Assembly: GCA_020632575.1 (NCBI GenBank)
Contig: JACKFH010000004.1
Span: forward strand, 1 to 64,000
Length of the DNA: 64,000 nucleotides
Source: Candidatus Omnitrophota bacterium
Lineage (GTDB): Bacteria; Hinthialibacterota; Hinthialibacteria; OLB16
Direction: 5' to 3'
Made by a program: the position numbers and the translations under genes. A model generated the notes under the pieces. The model searched no databases. It was given only the letters and a program-made list of their open reading frames with translations, and was not told where the DNA came from. Positions 34,424 to 42,852 of this stretch are shown here, in pieces. Positions within the stretch are counted from its first letter, which is position 1. Every line of letters begins with the position of its first letter.

Positions 34424-34528
34424 GTCTATCTTTCCAAAATCCGCATTTTTCCAGGTGAAACACTGATTTTGTGCCTCACTGAACCTTAAGTTTAATGGCA
34501 TCGATTTCCGAAAGGAAGGACAGAGAAT

Positions 34529-34558
34529 CCGCCCCCATTCCGGGCGGAATGGGGGCGG
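34529..34558. repeat. Perfect GC-rich palindrome between divergent genes
   Basis: CCGCCCCCATTCCG (34529-34542) and its exact complement (34545-34558) are separated by two bases. It lies in the 290-base gap between accD and the small gene at 34713. No T-tract follows, so it is probably not a terminator; an operator or a dispersed palindromic element is possible. Confidence 0.6.
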
Positions 34559-34712
34559 TATGGAAAGGGGGATGGTGACGAATCGCGAGTTCGATTTTCG
34601 AAAACTAGAGACCATCTGTTAGCGCATCGTGAGGGGGTCGTTAAAATTTTATGTGACACACGTAGAGACTATAGATATATTTCAAAATTAGAACGAATGA
34701 GGAGGTGGTCCG

Positions 34713-35336
34713 ATGACCGAAAAAAGGCTGAGTCGTTTGGCGCTTGGAGTGGTGCTCTGGTTTGTCGTGGCGACCCCATACCTGATTCCCTTTCCTGGAT
34801 TGCCGAAAGGGGACCTGACAGTCGACACCGGCACGAGAGGGGTGATCCCAGCGGAGACAGGGCGGGCGCCCACGAACCAACCGAGATTGAACGAACCTTC
34901 GACGGAGATGCGATCGAAGCAGGTGATGCTTCAGTCGGAATCTCGGATTGCTTCGGCCACGGGTGGTATTTGTAATGAAAGGGAAGGGAGCCTCAAGGAA
35001 TTGAAATCATCCACAGCTCCGCTGTCCGCGGTTCCCCTCGAACCCACGCGGATTCGAGGGATTCTCATCGAGGGAGGGAAGCGAACGGAAATCGTGTGGC
35101 CTCTCACCCATGGGGGCGGGAGAGACCCGGAGGTTAGGGCGGAACCCCGTTCGAAGAGTCCAACCTCGGAGAAGACCCTTGGGCGGACAGCGGAGCGTGA
35201 TGGGATCTCGAAGGGACTGGAGAAGATTCTCTCCGAGGACCTCTTCGAGATTTCGAGTCACTGGAACGAGACGGACTTTTCCGGACCCAACGATGTCGGC
35301 GACCTGATACAAATCCTTGAGGGCTATGGAAATTAG
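34713..35336 (+). CDS. Small membrane-anchored protein, unknown function
   Basis: A 207-aa product. GAGGAGG lies about 10 bases before ATG 34713. A single hydrophobic segment at about 9-27 (ALGVVLWFVVATPYLIPF) is followed by a low-complexity Pro/Thr/Ser/Arg region and a conserved-looking strand pair near the middle (TRIRGILIEGGKRTEIVWPL), then an acidic C-terminus (SSHWNETDFSGPNDVGDLI). No family recognised. The overall layout, short basic N-terminus, one anchor and a flexible exposed part, is like the gene at 14132. The antisense frames are weaker candidates. Confidence 0.55.
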   Translation: MTEKRLSRLALGVVLWFVVATPYLIPFPGLPKGDLTVDTGTRGVIPAETGRAPTNQPRLNEPSTEMRSKQVMLQSESRIASATGGICNEREGSLKELKSSTAPLSAVPLEPTRIRGILIEGGKRTEIVWPLTHGGGRDPEVRAEPRSKSPTSEKTLGRTAERDGISKGLEKILSEDLFEISSHWNETDFSGPNDVGDLIQILEGYGN

Positions 35337-35434
35337 AGTCTCCTTGCAGCCCATGTTCTCCTTATGGCAGACCCGGCGCCTTGGTGGTAGCGTACCCGCC
35401 GTGGGTGCGTCCGAAAAAATTTCAGGAGCATTCG

Positions 35435-36250
35435 ATGACCGAGTCGGAAATTGAAGCCCCAAAAACGAAAGCGGATTGGAGAGTGTTTCGAAGGCAACTC
35501 TTCAAAGAGGTTTTCATCCTTTCGATTCTATCGCTGGTTCTCTATGCCTACTTTCTGCAAGACCTCCATATGGACGAAACCTTTTTGTTTTGGATTCCTT
35601 TCAGTGTTTTTCTCTGCGCGATCTATATTCCCCTGAGGACGCTCTGTTTTTTTTGGAGACCCTCACCTGAAGAGGCCTTTCGATTCGCGATCCCAGCGGG
35701 GGCGATCTGTTTCGTGGTCGCGGCGGTCATGACCCATTTGACCGTCTTTTCGATTCTTGAACACCTTTATCGGAAGAGAGTCTACGACTCGTTCGATCGG
35801 CTGGGTTCGGTGGAAAAGGCACTTAAGGAATACCTCACCGATTGGGGTGTCTATCCCGAGCCCTACCGAATTGATGACGAAGGTTTCCTCCCGCCGTCTC
35901 TTACCTCCCCGATCCGTTATCTCGAAGTCATCCCCGTCGATCCATTCCGGTACGAGACCGATACCCATCCTCCCTATGGTTGTGTATTCGGTTATTGGGT
36001 GGCCTCCGCCACAAAGGAGGGCGAGGGGATTCGAATGATGGTTTTCAGTCTTGCACCGGATGGGTGGCGCGACCTCCCTAGCGACTCCGTTCTGGACGCG
36101 AGTCCAAGTCTCACCAGGGATTCGCTTTATCGGCTCCAATATCACCCCTCGAATGGGGTCACATCTTTGGGCGATTTCATCCTCTGGGCCGGGCCAGGGG
36201 GTCCTCCCGGAAACGCCGATCAAGTCGAGGATTTTTGGAGTAGTCATTGA
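35435..36250 (+). CDS. Three-TM membrane protein with a pseudopilin-like C-terminal domain
   Basis: A 271-aa product; ATG 35435 with CAGGAG 6 bases upstream. Hydrophobic segments lie at about 25-44, 50-70 and 84-107. The exposed C-terminal part begins SVEKALKEYLTDWGVYPEPY and later has PIRYLEVIPVDPF, FSLAPDGWRD and LGDFILWAGPG, echoing GspG-type pseudopilin cores (xxYxxDxGxYP, DPFG, SxGPDG). It matches the design of the gene at 3180-3839, so the two look like paralogues. Function unknown. It follows the small anchored gene by 98 bases. Confidence 0.75.
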   Translation: MTESEIEAPKTKADWRVFRRQLFKEVFILSILSLVLYAYFLQDLHMDETFLFWIPFSVFLCAIYIPLRTLCFFWRPSPEEAFRFAIPAGAICFVVAAVMTHLTVFSILEHLYRKRVYDSFDRLGSVEKALKEYLTDWGVYPEPYRIDDEGFLPPSLTSPIRYLEVIPVDPFRYETDTHPPYGCVFGYWVASATKEGEGIRMMVFSLAPDGWRDLPSDSVLDASPSLTRDSLYRLQYHPSNGVTSLGDFILWAGPGGPPGNADQVEDFWSSH

Positions 36251-36296
36251 CCGCTTAATGCGCGACAATCCCTGGCAATCTAATGTGGAGGGTGTT

Positions 36297-36605
36297 ATGT
36301 CCAAGAAAATCCTTGAGGTCAAATTTCATTATTCGGTTTCGACCCCGGAACTGGAGGCAGGGGCCGAACCCCTGATCAACCAAGTGGCCAATGTTCCCGG
36401 ACTTATTTGGAAAATCTGGATTCTGAACGAACGCGATCAAATCACGGGGGGCATCTATTATTTCGAGGATGAAGAGGATGCCCGCGCCTATGTGGATGGA
36501 CCTGTTTTCGCTCAAATTAAGGGAAGTCCCGTGTTCTCGGATTTTCAGGTCAAAATGTTTGACCCGATGGATCGTCCCAGCCAATCGACCCGCGCTCCGC
36601 TCTAA
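36297..36605 (+). CDS. YdhR-like putative monooxygenase
   Basis: A 102-aa dimeric alpha-beta-barrel-type protein. The signature VPGLIWKIWILNERDQITGG followed by IYYFEDEEDARAYVDG matches E. coli YdhR (GFLWKVWTES...GGIYLFTDEKSALAYLE), as does the C-terminal VKMFDPMDRPS. ATG 36297 has GGAGG at 5 bases. YdhR relatives are predicted cofactor-free monooxygenases, but activity is unproven. A likely terminator follows, so it ends this small unit. Confidence 0.85.
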   Translation: MSKKILEVKFHYSVSTPELEAGAEPLINQVANVPGLIWKIWILNERDQITGGIYYFEDEEDARAYVDGPVFAQIKGSPVFSDFQVKMFDPMDRPSQSTRAPL

Positions 36606-36619
36606 AAACAAGACTGCGG

Positions 36620-36655
36620 GCGCCTGTTGACCCTCAAACAGGGGCGCATTTTGTT
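36620..36655 (+). terminator. Probable terminator after the YdhR-like gene
   Basis: GCGCCTGTT (36620-36628) pairs with AACAGGGGCGC (36637-36647), allowing a two-base bulge, and is followed by ATTTTGTTGTT. It lies 15 bases past the stop at 36605. Confidence 0.55.
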
Positions 36656-36793
36656 GTTAATGAAGGGCCGTTTTGAGGGTTGGATTGCACCTTCTCAAGT
36701 TGGCTTGTACCTTAAAACTTGCCAGATTCCTTTGCTTTCCCGCATGATACTGTCTTAACTGAAGGGTGACACGGCCTAAAAAGAAGGAAATCC

Positions 36794-38233
36794 ATGGATT
36801 TTTCCAGATACCAAGTCGAAGGGTTTTATGACGAGATTTTCGAAGCCGACGGCAAACCCCGTCCGAGCGCCCGTCAGTTAATCGACAAGATTCAGTCCCT
36901 TCCCCTTGGGGAAATCGAAAGAAGACAGAGGGGCGCGGAAGCGGCTCTCTATGACATGGGCATCACCTTCACTGTTTACCATGGCGATCAGAGCACCGAC
37001 CGGATCTTCCCCTTCGATATTGTTCCGAGGATCGTTCCCGGCGGAGAATGGGTGCAAATCGAAAAAGGGTTGAAGCAACGCATCCATGCTCTCAACCTCT
37101 TCATTCAGGATGTCTATAACGACGGGATCATCTTCAAAGACGGTGTCATTCCCGAGGATTTGGTCAAAACCAGCAAAGCCTTCCGCCATCAATGCGTCGG
37201 CCTCCAACCCCCGCGAGGCGTTTGGTGCCACATCACGGGCTCCGACCTCATTCGCCATTCCGATGGGAACTACTATGTTCTCGAGGATAACCTGCGTTGT
37301 CCTTCGGGGGTCTCCTATGTCCTCGAGAATCGTCATGTTCTGAAGCGAACTTTCCCCCAAGCCTTCCAGGCCTCCGGAGTTCGTCCCGTCGAAGAGTACC
37401 CGATCAAACTCTTGGAAACGCTCCAACACCTTAATGGGGGGTATGAAACCAATCCCAACGTCGTGGTCCTGACACCTGGCATTTACAATTCCGCCTACTT
37501 TGAGCATTCGTTCCTTGCCCAACAGATGGGGGTGGATTTGGTCGAAGGTCGGGATCTGGTGGTCGACAATGGCCATGTTTTTAAACGGACCACCAAGGGG
37601 TTTGAGCATGTGGATGTCATTTATCGCCGAATCGATGACGATTACCTCGATCCGGAGGCCTTCCGCCCGGAATCCATGCTCGGAGTCCCGGGTGTCTTTG
37701 AAGCGTACCGGAAGGGGAATGTGGCCTTGGCCAACGCTCCGGGCGCGGGCATCGCCGACGACAAAGCGATCTATGCCTACGTTCCCGACATCATCAAATA
37801 TTATCTGGGCGAAGAATCCATCCTCGCCAATGTTCCCACTTGCATCTGCGATCGGCCCAAAGAACTCGAATATGTCTTAGGGCACTTAGACGAACTGGTG
37901 GTGAAGGCGGTCAATGAAGCGGGTGGGTATGGGATGCTGGTGGGGCCGCATGCCACGGAAGAGGAGCGAGCGGATTTCGCCAACAGAATCCGTCGAAACC
38001 CTCGGAACTACATCGCGCAACCAACCCTCTCGCTCTCCCGAGTTCCGGTCATCGTCGAGGATTGCTTCGAGGGGCGTCATGTCGACTTGCGCCCCTATGT
38101 TCTCTGCGGCGAGGACATCTATGTGCTGCCGGGCGGGCTGACCCGAGTTGCGCTAAAGAAGGGATCGTTGGTTGTGAATTCTTCCCAAGGAGGAGGAAGC
38201 AAGGACACCTGGGTGTTGCATGAAGATATTTGA
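36794..38233 (+). CDS. Circularly permuted ATP-grasp protein (Anbu cluster)
   Basis: A 479-aa protein of the DUF404/DUF407 permuted ATP-grasp type, expected to form amide bonds using ATP. Clear segments: FPFDIVPRIVPGGEWVQIE (75-93), YVLEDNLRCPSGVSYVLENR (nucleotide/metal site), IYNSAYFEHSFLAQQMGVDLVEGRDL, DVIYRRIDDDYLDP, VKAVNEAGGYGMLVGP, and VDLRPYVLCG near the end. First gene of the four-gene cluster that runs to 40980. Such ATP-grasp genes typically occur with alpha-E, transglutaminase and Anbu genes. A peptide-tagging or small-peptide synthesis role has been proposed from comparative genomics; direct proof is lacking. Confidence 0.93.
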   Translation: MDFSRYQVEGFYDEIFEADGKPRPSARQLIDKIQSLPLGEIERRQRGAEAALYDMGITFTVYHGDQSTDRIFPFDIVPRIVPGGEWVQIEKGLKQRIHALNLFIQDVYNDGIIFKDGVIPEDLVKTSKAFRHQCVGLQPPRGVWCHITGSDLIRHSDGNYYVLEDNLRCPSGVSYVLENRHVLKRTFPQAFQASGVRPVEEYPIKLLETLQHLNGGYETNPNVVVLTPGIYNSAYFEHSFLAQQMGVDLVEGRDLVVDNGHVFKRTTKGFEHVDVIYRRIDDDYLDPEAFRPESMLGVPGVFEAYRKGNVALANAPGAGIADDKAIYAYVPDIIKYYLGEESILANVPTCICDRPKELEYVLGHLDELVVKAVNEAGGYGMLVGPHATEEERADFANRIRRNPRNYIAQPTLSLSRVPVIVEDCFEGRHVDLRPYVLCGEDIYVLPGGLTRVALKKGSLVVNSSQGGGSKDTWVLHEDI

Positions 38234-38269
38234 GCGGATTCTTTATCAGGAAAGTTTGAGATCGAATTT

Positions 38270-39247
38270 ATGTTGAGTCGAGTCGCGGACGCCATCTATT
38301 GGTTATGTCGATACATCGAGCGGGCCGAAAATGTGGCTCGTTTTGTCGATGTGAACCGCTACTTGATGATGGATCTTCCCGACTCTCAATCGGGCGAGTG
38401 GAAATCGCTCATCACGGTGACCGGGGACCACAAATTCTTTCTCGAGCGTTTCGACGAGGCCACGGAAGAAAATGTGATTCACTTTCTGACCTTCGATCCG
38501 GAGAACCCGAATTCGATTCTCTCCTGTGTCCGGTCGGCGCGTGAAAATGCTCGATCCATTCGAGAAATCATCTCCTCAGAGATGTGGGAACAAGTGAACC
38601 GATTCTACTTGATGGTGACCGATCCAGGCGCCAAGGACTTTGCTACCTCCCATCCCCACGAGTTCTATGAGAACGTGAAAATGGCGAGCCACCTATTCAC
38701 GGGCCTTTGCGAGGGGACGTTGACTCATTCTGAGGGCTGGCATTTCACACGATTGGGTCGTTTCATCGAACGCGCGGACAAAACCTCTCGGATTCTGGAC
38801 GTGAAGTACTTCATTCTCCTTCCCGAACCCGGCTATGTCGGCTCGCCTTATGACAGCCTTCAATGGGCTGCGGTGCTGAAGTCGGCCTCCGCCCTCGAAA
38901 TGTATCGCAAACGCCACCACCGAATCACACCGGGAAGCGTGGTGGATTTCCTGATTCTCGATTCAGAGTTTCCAAGGGCGATTCACTATTGCCTGATCAA
39001 CGCCGAACGCGCCGTTCACGGCATCAACGGATCCCCGCTTGGCACCTCTCGGGATGATGTGGAGAGGAAACTCGGAAAGCTCCGCTCGGATCTCGATTTT
39101 TCGGATGTCAACGAGATCATGGATTACGGGTTGCACGAATACCTGGATGGCCTCCAGGTGAAATTGAACGATGTGGGCGAGACCGTTTTCAACCAGTATT
39201 TCGCCCTTCGCCCTTTGGAAACGAGCCTGACTCAGAGAATGTCCTAG
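38270..39247 (+). CDS. Alpha-E domain protein (DUF403)
   Basis: A 325-aa all-helical protein. The family start MLSRVADAIYWLCRYIERAENVARFVDVN is unmistakable, with SARENARSIREIISSEMWEQVN, HFTRLGRFIERADKTSRILDVKYF and DFLILDSEFPRAIHYCL further on. Alpha-E proteins partner the permuted ATP-grasp proteins, sometimes as a fusion; the role is unknown but the pairing is nearly invariant. It begins 36 bases after that gene. Confidence 0.93.
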   Translation: MLSRVADAIYWLCRYIERAENVARFVDVNRYLMMDLPDSQSGEWKSLITVTGDHKFFLERFDEATEENVIHFLTFDPENPNSILSCVRSARENARSIREIISSEMWEQVNRFYLMVTDPGAKDFATSHPHEFYENVKMASHLFTGLCEGTLTHSEGWHFTRLGRFIERADKTSRILDVKYFILLPEPGYVGSPYDSLQWAAVLKSASALEMYRKRHHRITPGSVVDFLILDSEFPRAIHYCLINAERAVHGINGSPLGTSRDDVERKLGKLRSDLDFSDVNEIMDYGLHEYLDGLQVKLNDVGETVFNQYFALRPLETSLTQRMS

Positions 39248-39380
39248 AAGGAGCCGACCCATCGGATATCCTGCTCGTCTGTCGTACTATGATGATGTAT
39301 TTATGGAAGTGGGGGAGACGCCTCCCTGGCAAGGGGAGCACCCACTCGTTGACGACCGTTTCCCAGAGAGGGGATATGAG

Positions 39381-40139
39381 ATGACATTCTGTATAGCGAT
39401 GAAACTTCGCGAAGGATTGGTTGGCCTTTCGGACACCCGAGTGACCAGCGGAGTGGAGGCGAGCACCGCCAAGAAGGTGAGCACCTATCACTACGGGGAT
39501 CACTCTATGTTTGTGATGACCTCCGGTTTGCGTTCCGCGCGGGACAAAGCCCTCACCTACTTCGATGAAGTCCTCGAGGGGATGGACCTTAAGTTCGACA
39601 AACTCTACAAGGCGGTCAACGCCTTCGCGGATCAGGTGCGTCGGGTCTATGCGGAAGACAAGGAGGCCCTCAAGGAGAGCAATCTCAGCTTCAACCTCCA
39701 CTGCATCATTGGCGGCCAACTCGAGAAGGACAGCGACCACAAACTCTACCAGCTCTATCCCCAGGCCAACTGGGTGGAGGTTTCCCAGGGAACTCCCTAT
39801 TACATCATTGGCGAATCGAGTTACGGGAAGTCGCTCCTCGATCGATTGCTGAACTACGACACCAGTCTGCAGACCGCGGTCAAAATCGGGTACCTGGCGT
39901 TCGAGGCGACCAGAAAGGCGGCCACCGATGTCTATTTCCCCATCGATATGGTGCTCTATCGCCCGGATATCAACAAACTGGTGCAGCATCGGTACGAATT
40001 GGATGATCTGAGACCGGTTGGCGATTGGTGGCAGAACCAACTCAAGGAACTGCTCGAGGAGCTCCCATCTGAGTGGCTGGAGGAGTTGTTCACCCAACTC
40101 CCCCCGAGTCGTCAAAAGTCCCTGGCCGATGCAATTTAG
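39381..40139 (+). CDS. Anbu, ancestral beta-subunit proteasome homologue
   Basis: A 252-aa Ntn hydrolase of the proteasome fold. ATG 39381 gives MTFCIAMKLREGLVGLSDTRVTSG; removal of Met leaves Thr as the catalytic N-terminus, with the expected Asp (LSDTR) and Lys (AKKVST) behind it. The SGLRSARDKALTYFDEVLEG helix and FNLHCIIGGQ strands fit Anbu rather than HslV or 20S subunits, as does the genomic setting. Anbu assembles into large open rings; native substrate unknown. The upstream in-frame ATG (39303) would bury the catalytic Thr and is rejected. It overlaps the transglutaminase gene by 11 bases. Confidence 0.92.
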   Translation: MTFCIAMKLREGLVGLSDTRVTSGVEASTAKKVSTYHYGDHSMFVMTSGLRSARDKALTYFDEVLEGMDLKFDKLYKAVNAFADQVRRVYAEDKEALKESNLSFNLHCIIGGQLEKDSDHKLYQLYPQANWVEVSQGTPYYIIGESSYGKSLLDRLLNYDTSLQTAVKIGYLAFEATRKAATDVYFPIDMVLYRPDINKLVQHRYELDDLRPVGDWWQNQLKELLEELPSEWLEELFTQLPPSRQKSLADAI

Positions 40140-40980
40140 AATCGACCACAAAACGACATATTCGTACACCGCTCCGGTGTTCCTGGAACCGTTTGCTGTC
40201 AGGCTTCGGCCGAAAACCGACATCAATCAACGCTTGCTTGAGTTCGAGTTGGAGATCGATCCGATCCCAACGGGGCGAACCGAGGTGAATGACCTCGATG
40301 GGAATGTGACCGCCTTGTTGTGGTTCAGCGACCTCCACGATCATCTCCGCATTCGATCTCGATCGGTGGTCGAAACATGCCTCGACAATCCGTTCAATTT
40401 CTTGATCGCGGACCCCGACTGCCAGTCGATACCGGTTTCCTATTCGAAGCAGGCGAGGGAGTCACTGCGGGCTTATCGGGAGCCCCTCAATGCTTCTTCC
40501 GAGCCTGTCAGGAAGTTGTTGGATGAGGTAAGCGGCAGCTCCTCATCGAATGAGACGATCACTTTCCTATCCCAACTCTGCCGAGTTATCCACAGTCGGG
40601 TGACTCCTGTTTTGCGGCATGAGGGCGCTCCGTATAGCCCCGAGGAGTCCCTCGAGAAAGGGACTGGCGCTTGTAGAGATTTGGCGGTTCTATTCATTGA
40701 GGCTTGCCGTCATGTGGGCCTCGCCTCACGGTTCGTCAGCGGCTATCACGAGGTTTCCTCAGAACTCCCCGCGGAACACCTTCACGCCTGGGCGGAAGTC
40801 TATCTCCCCGGAGGAGGGTGGCGTGGGTTCGATCCGACCAATGGCTTTGCAGTCGCCGACAGACATGTCGCGGTGGCGACCGGAGCCAGTCCCGAACACG
40901 CGGCGCCAACCTCGGGAAGTTTTCGCGGAACCGGCGTTGAATCCCAAATGAGCGTCGAACTGACCATCGAGACGAGCTAG
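40129..40980 (+). CDS. Transglutaminase-like cysteine protease (Anbu cluster)
   Basis: A 283-aa protein of the bacterial transglutaminase-like type: an N-terminal beta domain (MQFRIDHKTTYSYTAPVFLEP, RLRP, VNDLDGN) then the papain-like core. The triad is Cys182 (GTGACRDLAVLFIEACRHVG), His219 (EHLHAWAEVYLPGGGW) and Asp235 (FDPTNG). In this setting it may hydrolyse or transfer gamma-glutamyl/amide bonds made by the ATP-grasp partner. ATG 40129 lies within the end of the Anbu gene. Last gene of the cluster. Confidence 0.93.
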   Translation: MQFRIDHKTTYSYTAPVFLEPFAVRLRPKTDINQRLLEFELEIDPIPTGRTEVNDLDGNVTALLWFSDLHDHLRIRSRSVVETCLDNPFNFLIADPDCQSIPVSYSKQARESLRAYREPLNASSEPVRKLLDEVSGSSSSNETITFLSQLCRVIHSRVTPVLRHEGAPYSPEESLEKGTGACRDLAVLFIEACRHVGLASRFVSGYHEVSSELPAEHLHAWAEVYLPGGGWRGFDPTNGFAVADRHVAVATGASPEHAAPTSGSFRGTGVESQMSVELTIETS

Positions 40981-41126
40981 CGGGCAGTGTCCTTTTGTCC
41001 TTTGTGTCCAGAATGTGCGTGTCGCTTCCCACTGGCTTGGTGTTATTATTCCTGTAGAGAGTAGTGACAGCAATCTGATTTCATGTTATCATTTATTTGT
41101 CGTATTGATGTGGAGGCGTGTGGCGA

Positions 41127-42077
41127 ATGATGAAGCAAAGGGCCCATCTATCTCTCGCAAGTCACACCATTACTGGGGCAATTCTTCTTTTCCTTCTAAT
41201 CCCCATCGTTTCCTCTCAAGCCGAACTGGCGACCGGTTCTTCAAAGGGATCTCGCTCCTCCCTGATTCCGGAATACCGGCTGGACTCCGATTACCTGACA
41301 CGACGATACCGACAAATCCGGGGAGAAGAACTGTTCGTTTTTCAGTCGCAATGGAGGGAAATGACATCCGCCGGAAATCCGACACCGGGCGCCCATCGAT
41401 CTGGTTCGATAGAGATTCGGAGTCAACAAGATATTGATGATCTCCTCGGGGTTGAGAGGGTTCTCGGTGACCTTTCTATCACGCACGTTGGGAATCTCGA
41501 CCTATGGCCGCTTCGCTTCCTTCGAAAAGTCACCGGTTCCTTCGAGATATACGACACCGAGATAACCTCCTTTGTCGGACTCGATTCGCTGGAGGAGGTC
41601 GAGGGAGATTTCTTGTTGGGGAAAACGGAGCTCGTGGTTGTTTGCTTTGGAAGCCTGAGTTGCCCCGGGGGGCCGCAGTTTGAATTGCGAACCTATGGGA
41701 ATCCCCGATTGCGGGAAATGAAGGGGTTGGAATCCCTTACCAGGGTGGGCGGGGATCTGGATATCTCCAACGCGCCTCTCCTGAGATCACTGTTGGGGTT
41801 GGAGAGCCTTCTCGAGGTCGGCGACCTGAGCATCTACAATAATTCCGGACTTGCTTCACTGAATGGGATCGAGAACCTCGCGCTGGTGAACGGAGATGTA
41901 GGAGTCAATAGCAACAATTCGCTAAAAGATATTGGCGCGCTATCGGGAATCATTGAGGTTGGCGGTGAAATTACGATTCGTTTCAACGAATCGTTGGACT
42001 GCCCACCCTTCGATCTCCCCTTCTTCCCGGTGGACGCCTCCTCCGACAACGCGGTGGATTGTCCAGTTTCGAATTGA
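41127..42077 (+). CDS. Secreted receptor-L-domain-like repeat protein
   Basis: A 316-aa product; ATG 41127 is 10 bases after GGAGG. A signal peptide (SHTITGAILLFLLIPIVSSQ) precedes a variable segment. From about residue 105 repeats of the receptor L-domain type appear: L-x-G-D-L-x-I, GLDSLEEVEGDFLL, LESLTRVGGDLDIS, LESLLEVGDLSIYNNSGLASLNGIENL, ALSGIIEVGGEITI. They would form a short right-handed beta-helix like that of insulin/EGF receptor L domains, used for binding. An extra segment with two Cys (VVVCFGSLSCPGG) interrupts one turn. No other domain; ligand unknown. Confidence 0.75.
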   Translation: MMKQRAHLSLASHTITGAILLFLLIPIVSSQAELATGSSKGSRSSLIPEYRLDSDYLTRRYRQIRGEELFVFQSQWREMTSAGNPTPGAHRSGSIEIRSQQDIDDLLGVERVLGDLSITHVGNLDLWPLRFLRKVTGSFEIYDTEITSFVGLDSLEEVEGDFLLGKTELVVVCFGSLSCPGGPQFELRTYGNPRLREMKGLESLTRVGGDLDISNAPLLRSLLGLESLLEVGDLSIYNNSGLASLNGIENLALVNGDVGVNSNNSLKDIGALSGIIEVGGEITIRFNESLDCPPFDLPFFPVDASSDNAVDCPVSN

Positions 42078-42116
42078 GACCTCCAATTGGCCAACCCAGG
42101 TCCTCGAGGCAAATCT

Positions 42117-42632
42117 TCAATAGAGCGACACAAAGAAATAAGCAAGTGCAACGAATAACCCCATTATGAAGCCCATTGCCGCAAAGGAGAGATTGTGCGG
42201 TCCTTGATAGTAAAGGAATAATGGGGCAATGGCCGCGAAAACGAATATGATCAAAGAGATAACTCGGGGAACGTTCTTGAAGAAAAAGCCTCTTGTGGCC
42301 ACGGGTCCATCCGACACAGGTTTCGGTGGTCTCATTCTGTAAAGGATGGCTGGAGAAACCAGAAGCGCGACAAGAAAAACGGCGACCAGCATCTGCCTCC
42401 CCCAACCAACGGGAAACAGCATCACGACAGGTGGTATGGTTCCGATCAGAGCCACAAAAACCGCGCCCATCTTGTTCATGGCGTCGATCTGGTCTTCCGA
42501 CATCTTGAGGATATCGCGATAGACCGAATCCGCATCCTTCCCAATTCTTCGGGTCCAAGTGAGGTAGGCTAATGTCCAAAAGATGACGGGGGCTCCGCAG
42601 GCAACCAAGATGTCTTGAGTTGAATTGTCCAT
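42117..42632 (-). CDS. Small polytopic membrane protein, unknown function
   Basis: A 171-aa product with about five hydrophobic segments (roughly 9-25, 55-74, 80-98, 122-141, 149-169) and a polar loop at 27-52 (TRRIGKDADSVYRDILKMSE). No family recognised. It stands alone, convergent with the receptor-L-like gene and divergent from the surface cassette. Confidence 0.65.
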   Translation of the reverse strand: MDNSTQDILVACGAPVIFWTLAYLTWTRRIGKDADSVYRDILKMSEDQIDAMNKMGAVFVALIGTIPPVVMLFPVGWGRQMLVAVFLVALLVSPAILYRMRPPKPVSDGPVATRGFFFKNVPRVISLIIFVFAAIAPLFLYYQGPHNLSFAAMGFIMGLFVALAYFFVSLY

Positions 42633-42749
42633 TCTCCGAGGTCTCCACTCGAAATTTTACATCTAGGCAGACGTCGGGGCAATTCGAGTCATGGAATCTG
42701 ATGGAATGGATGGAAAGATTGAAGAGATTCAAAAACTCAATTTTTTTGC

Positions 42750-42779
42750 TTGACTCCAATTCGCGATTTAACCTATTCT
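42750..42779 (+). promoter_or_regulatory. Sigma-70-type promoter of the surface-protein cassette
   Basis: TTGACT (42750-42755) and TATTCT (42774-42779) are 18 bases apart, about 75 bases ahead of the first cassette gene. A small hairpin GAGCA-TGGT-TGCTC lies in the leader. No other good promoter is seen until after 57001, which supports one long transcript. Confidence 0.6.
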
Positions 42780-42852
42780 CCTCGTCTGAGCATGGTTGCT
42801 CCCATTCGATTTGACTGGTGGAGGGCCAAAACCCTTCTGAAGTTGGTGTCAC

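Noticed and set aside
39381..40139. Classical 20S proteasome or HslV subunit
   Set aside because: No HslU, Mpa or second proteasome gene is nearby, and the neighbours are the permuted ATP-grasp, alpha-E and transglutaminase genes that mark Anbu.
39189..40226. A 345-codon open frame opposite the Anbu gene
   Set aside because: It mirrors the Anbu and transglutaminase reading frames and has no motif of its own.
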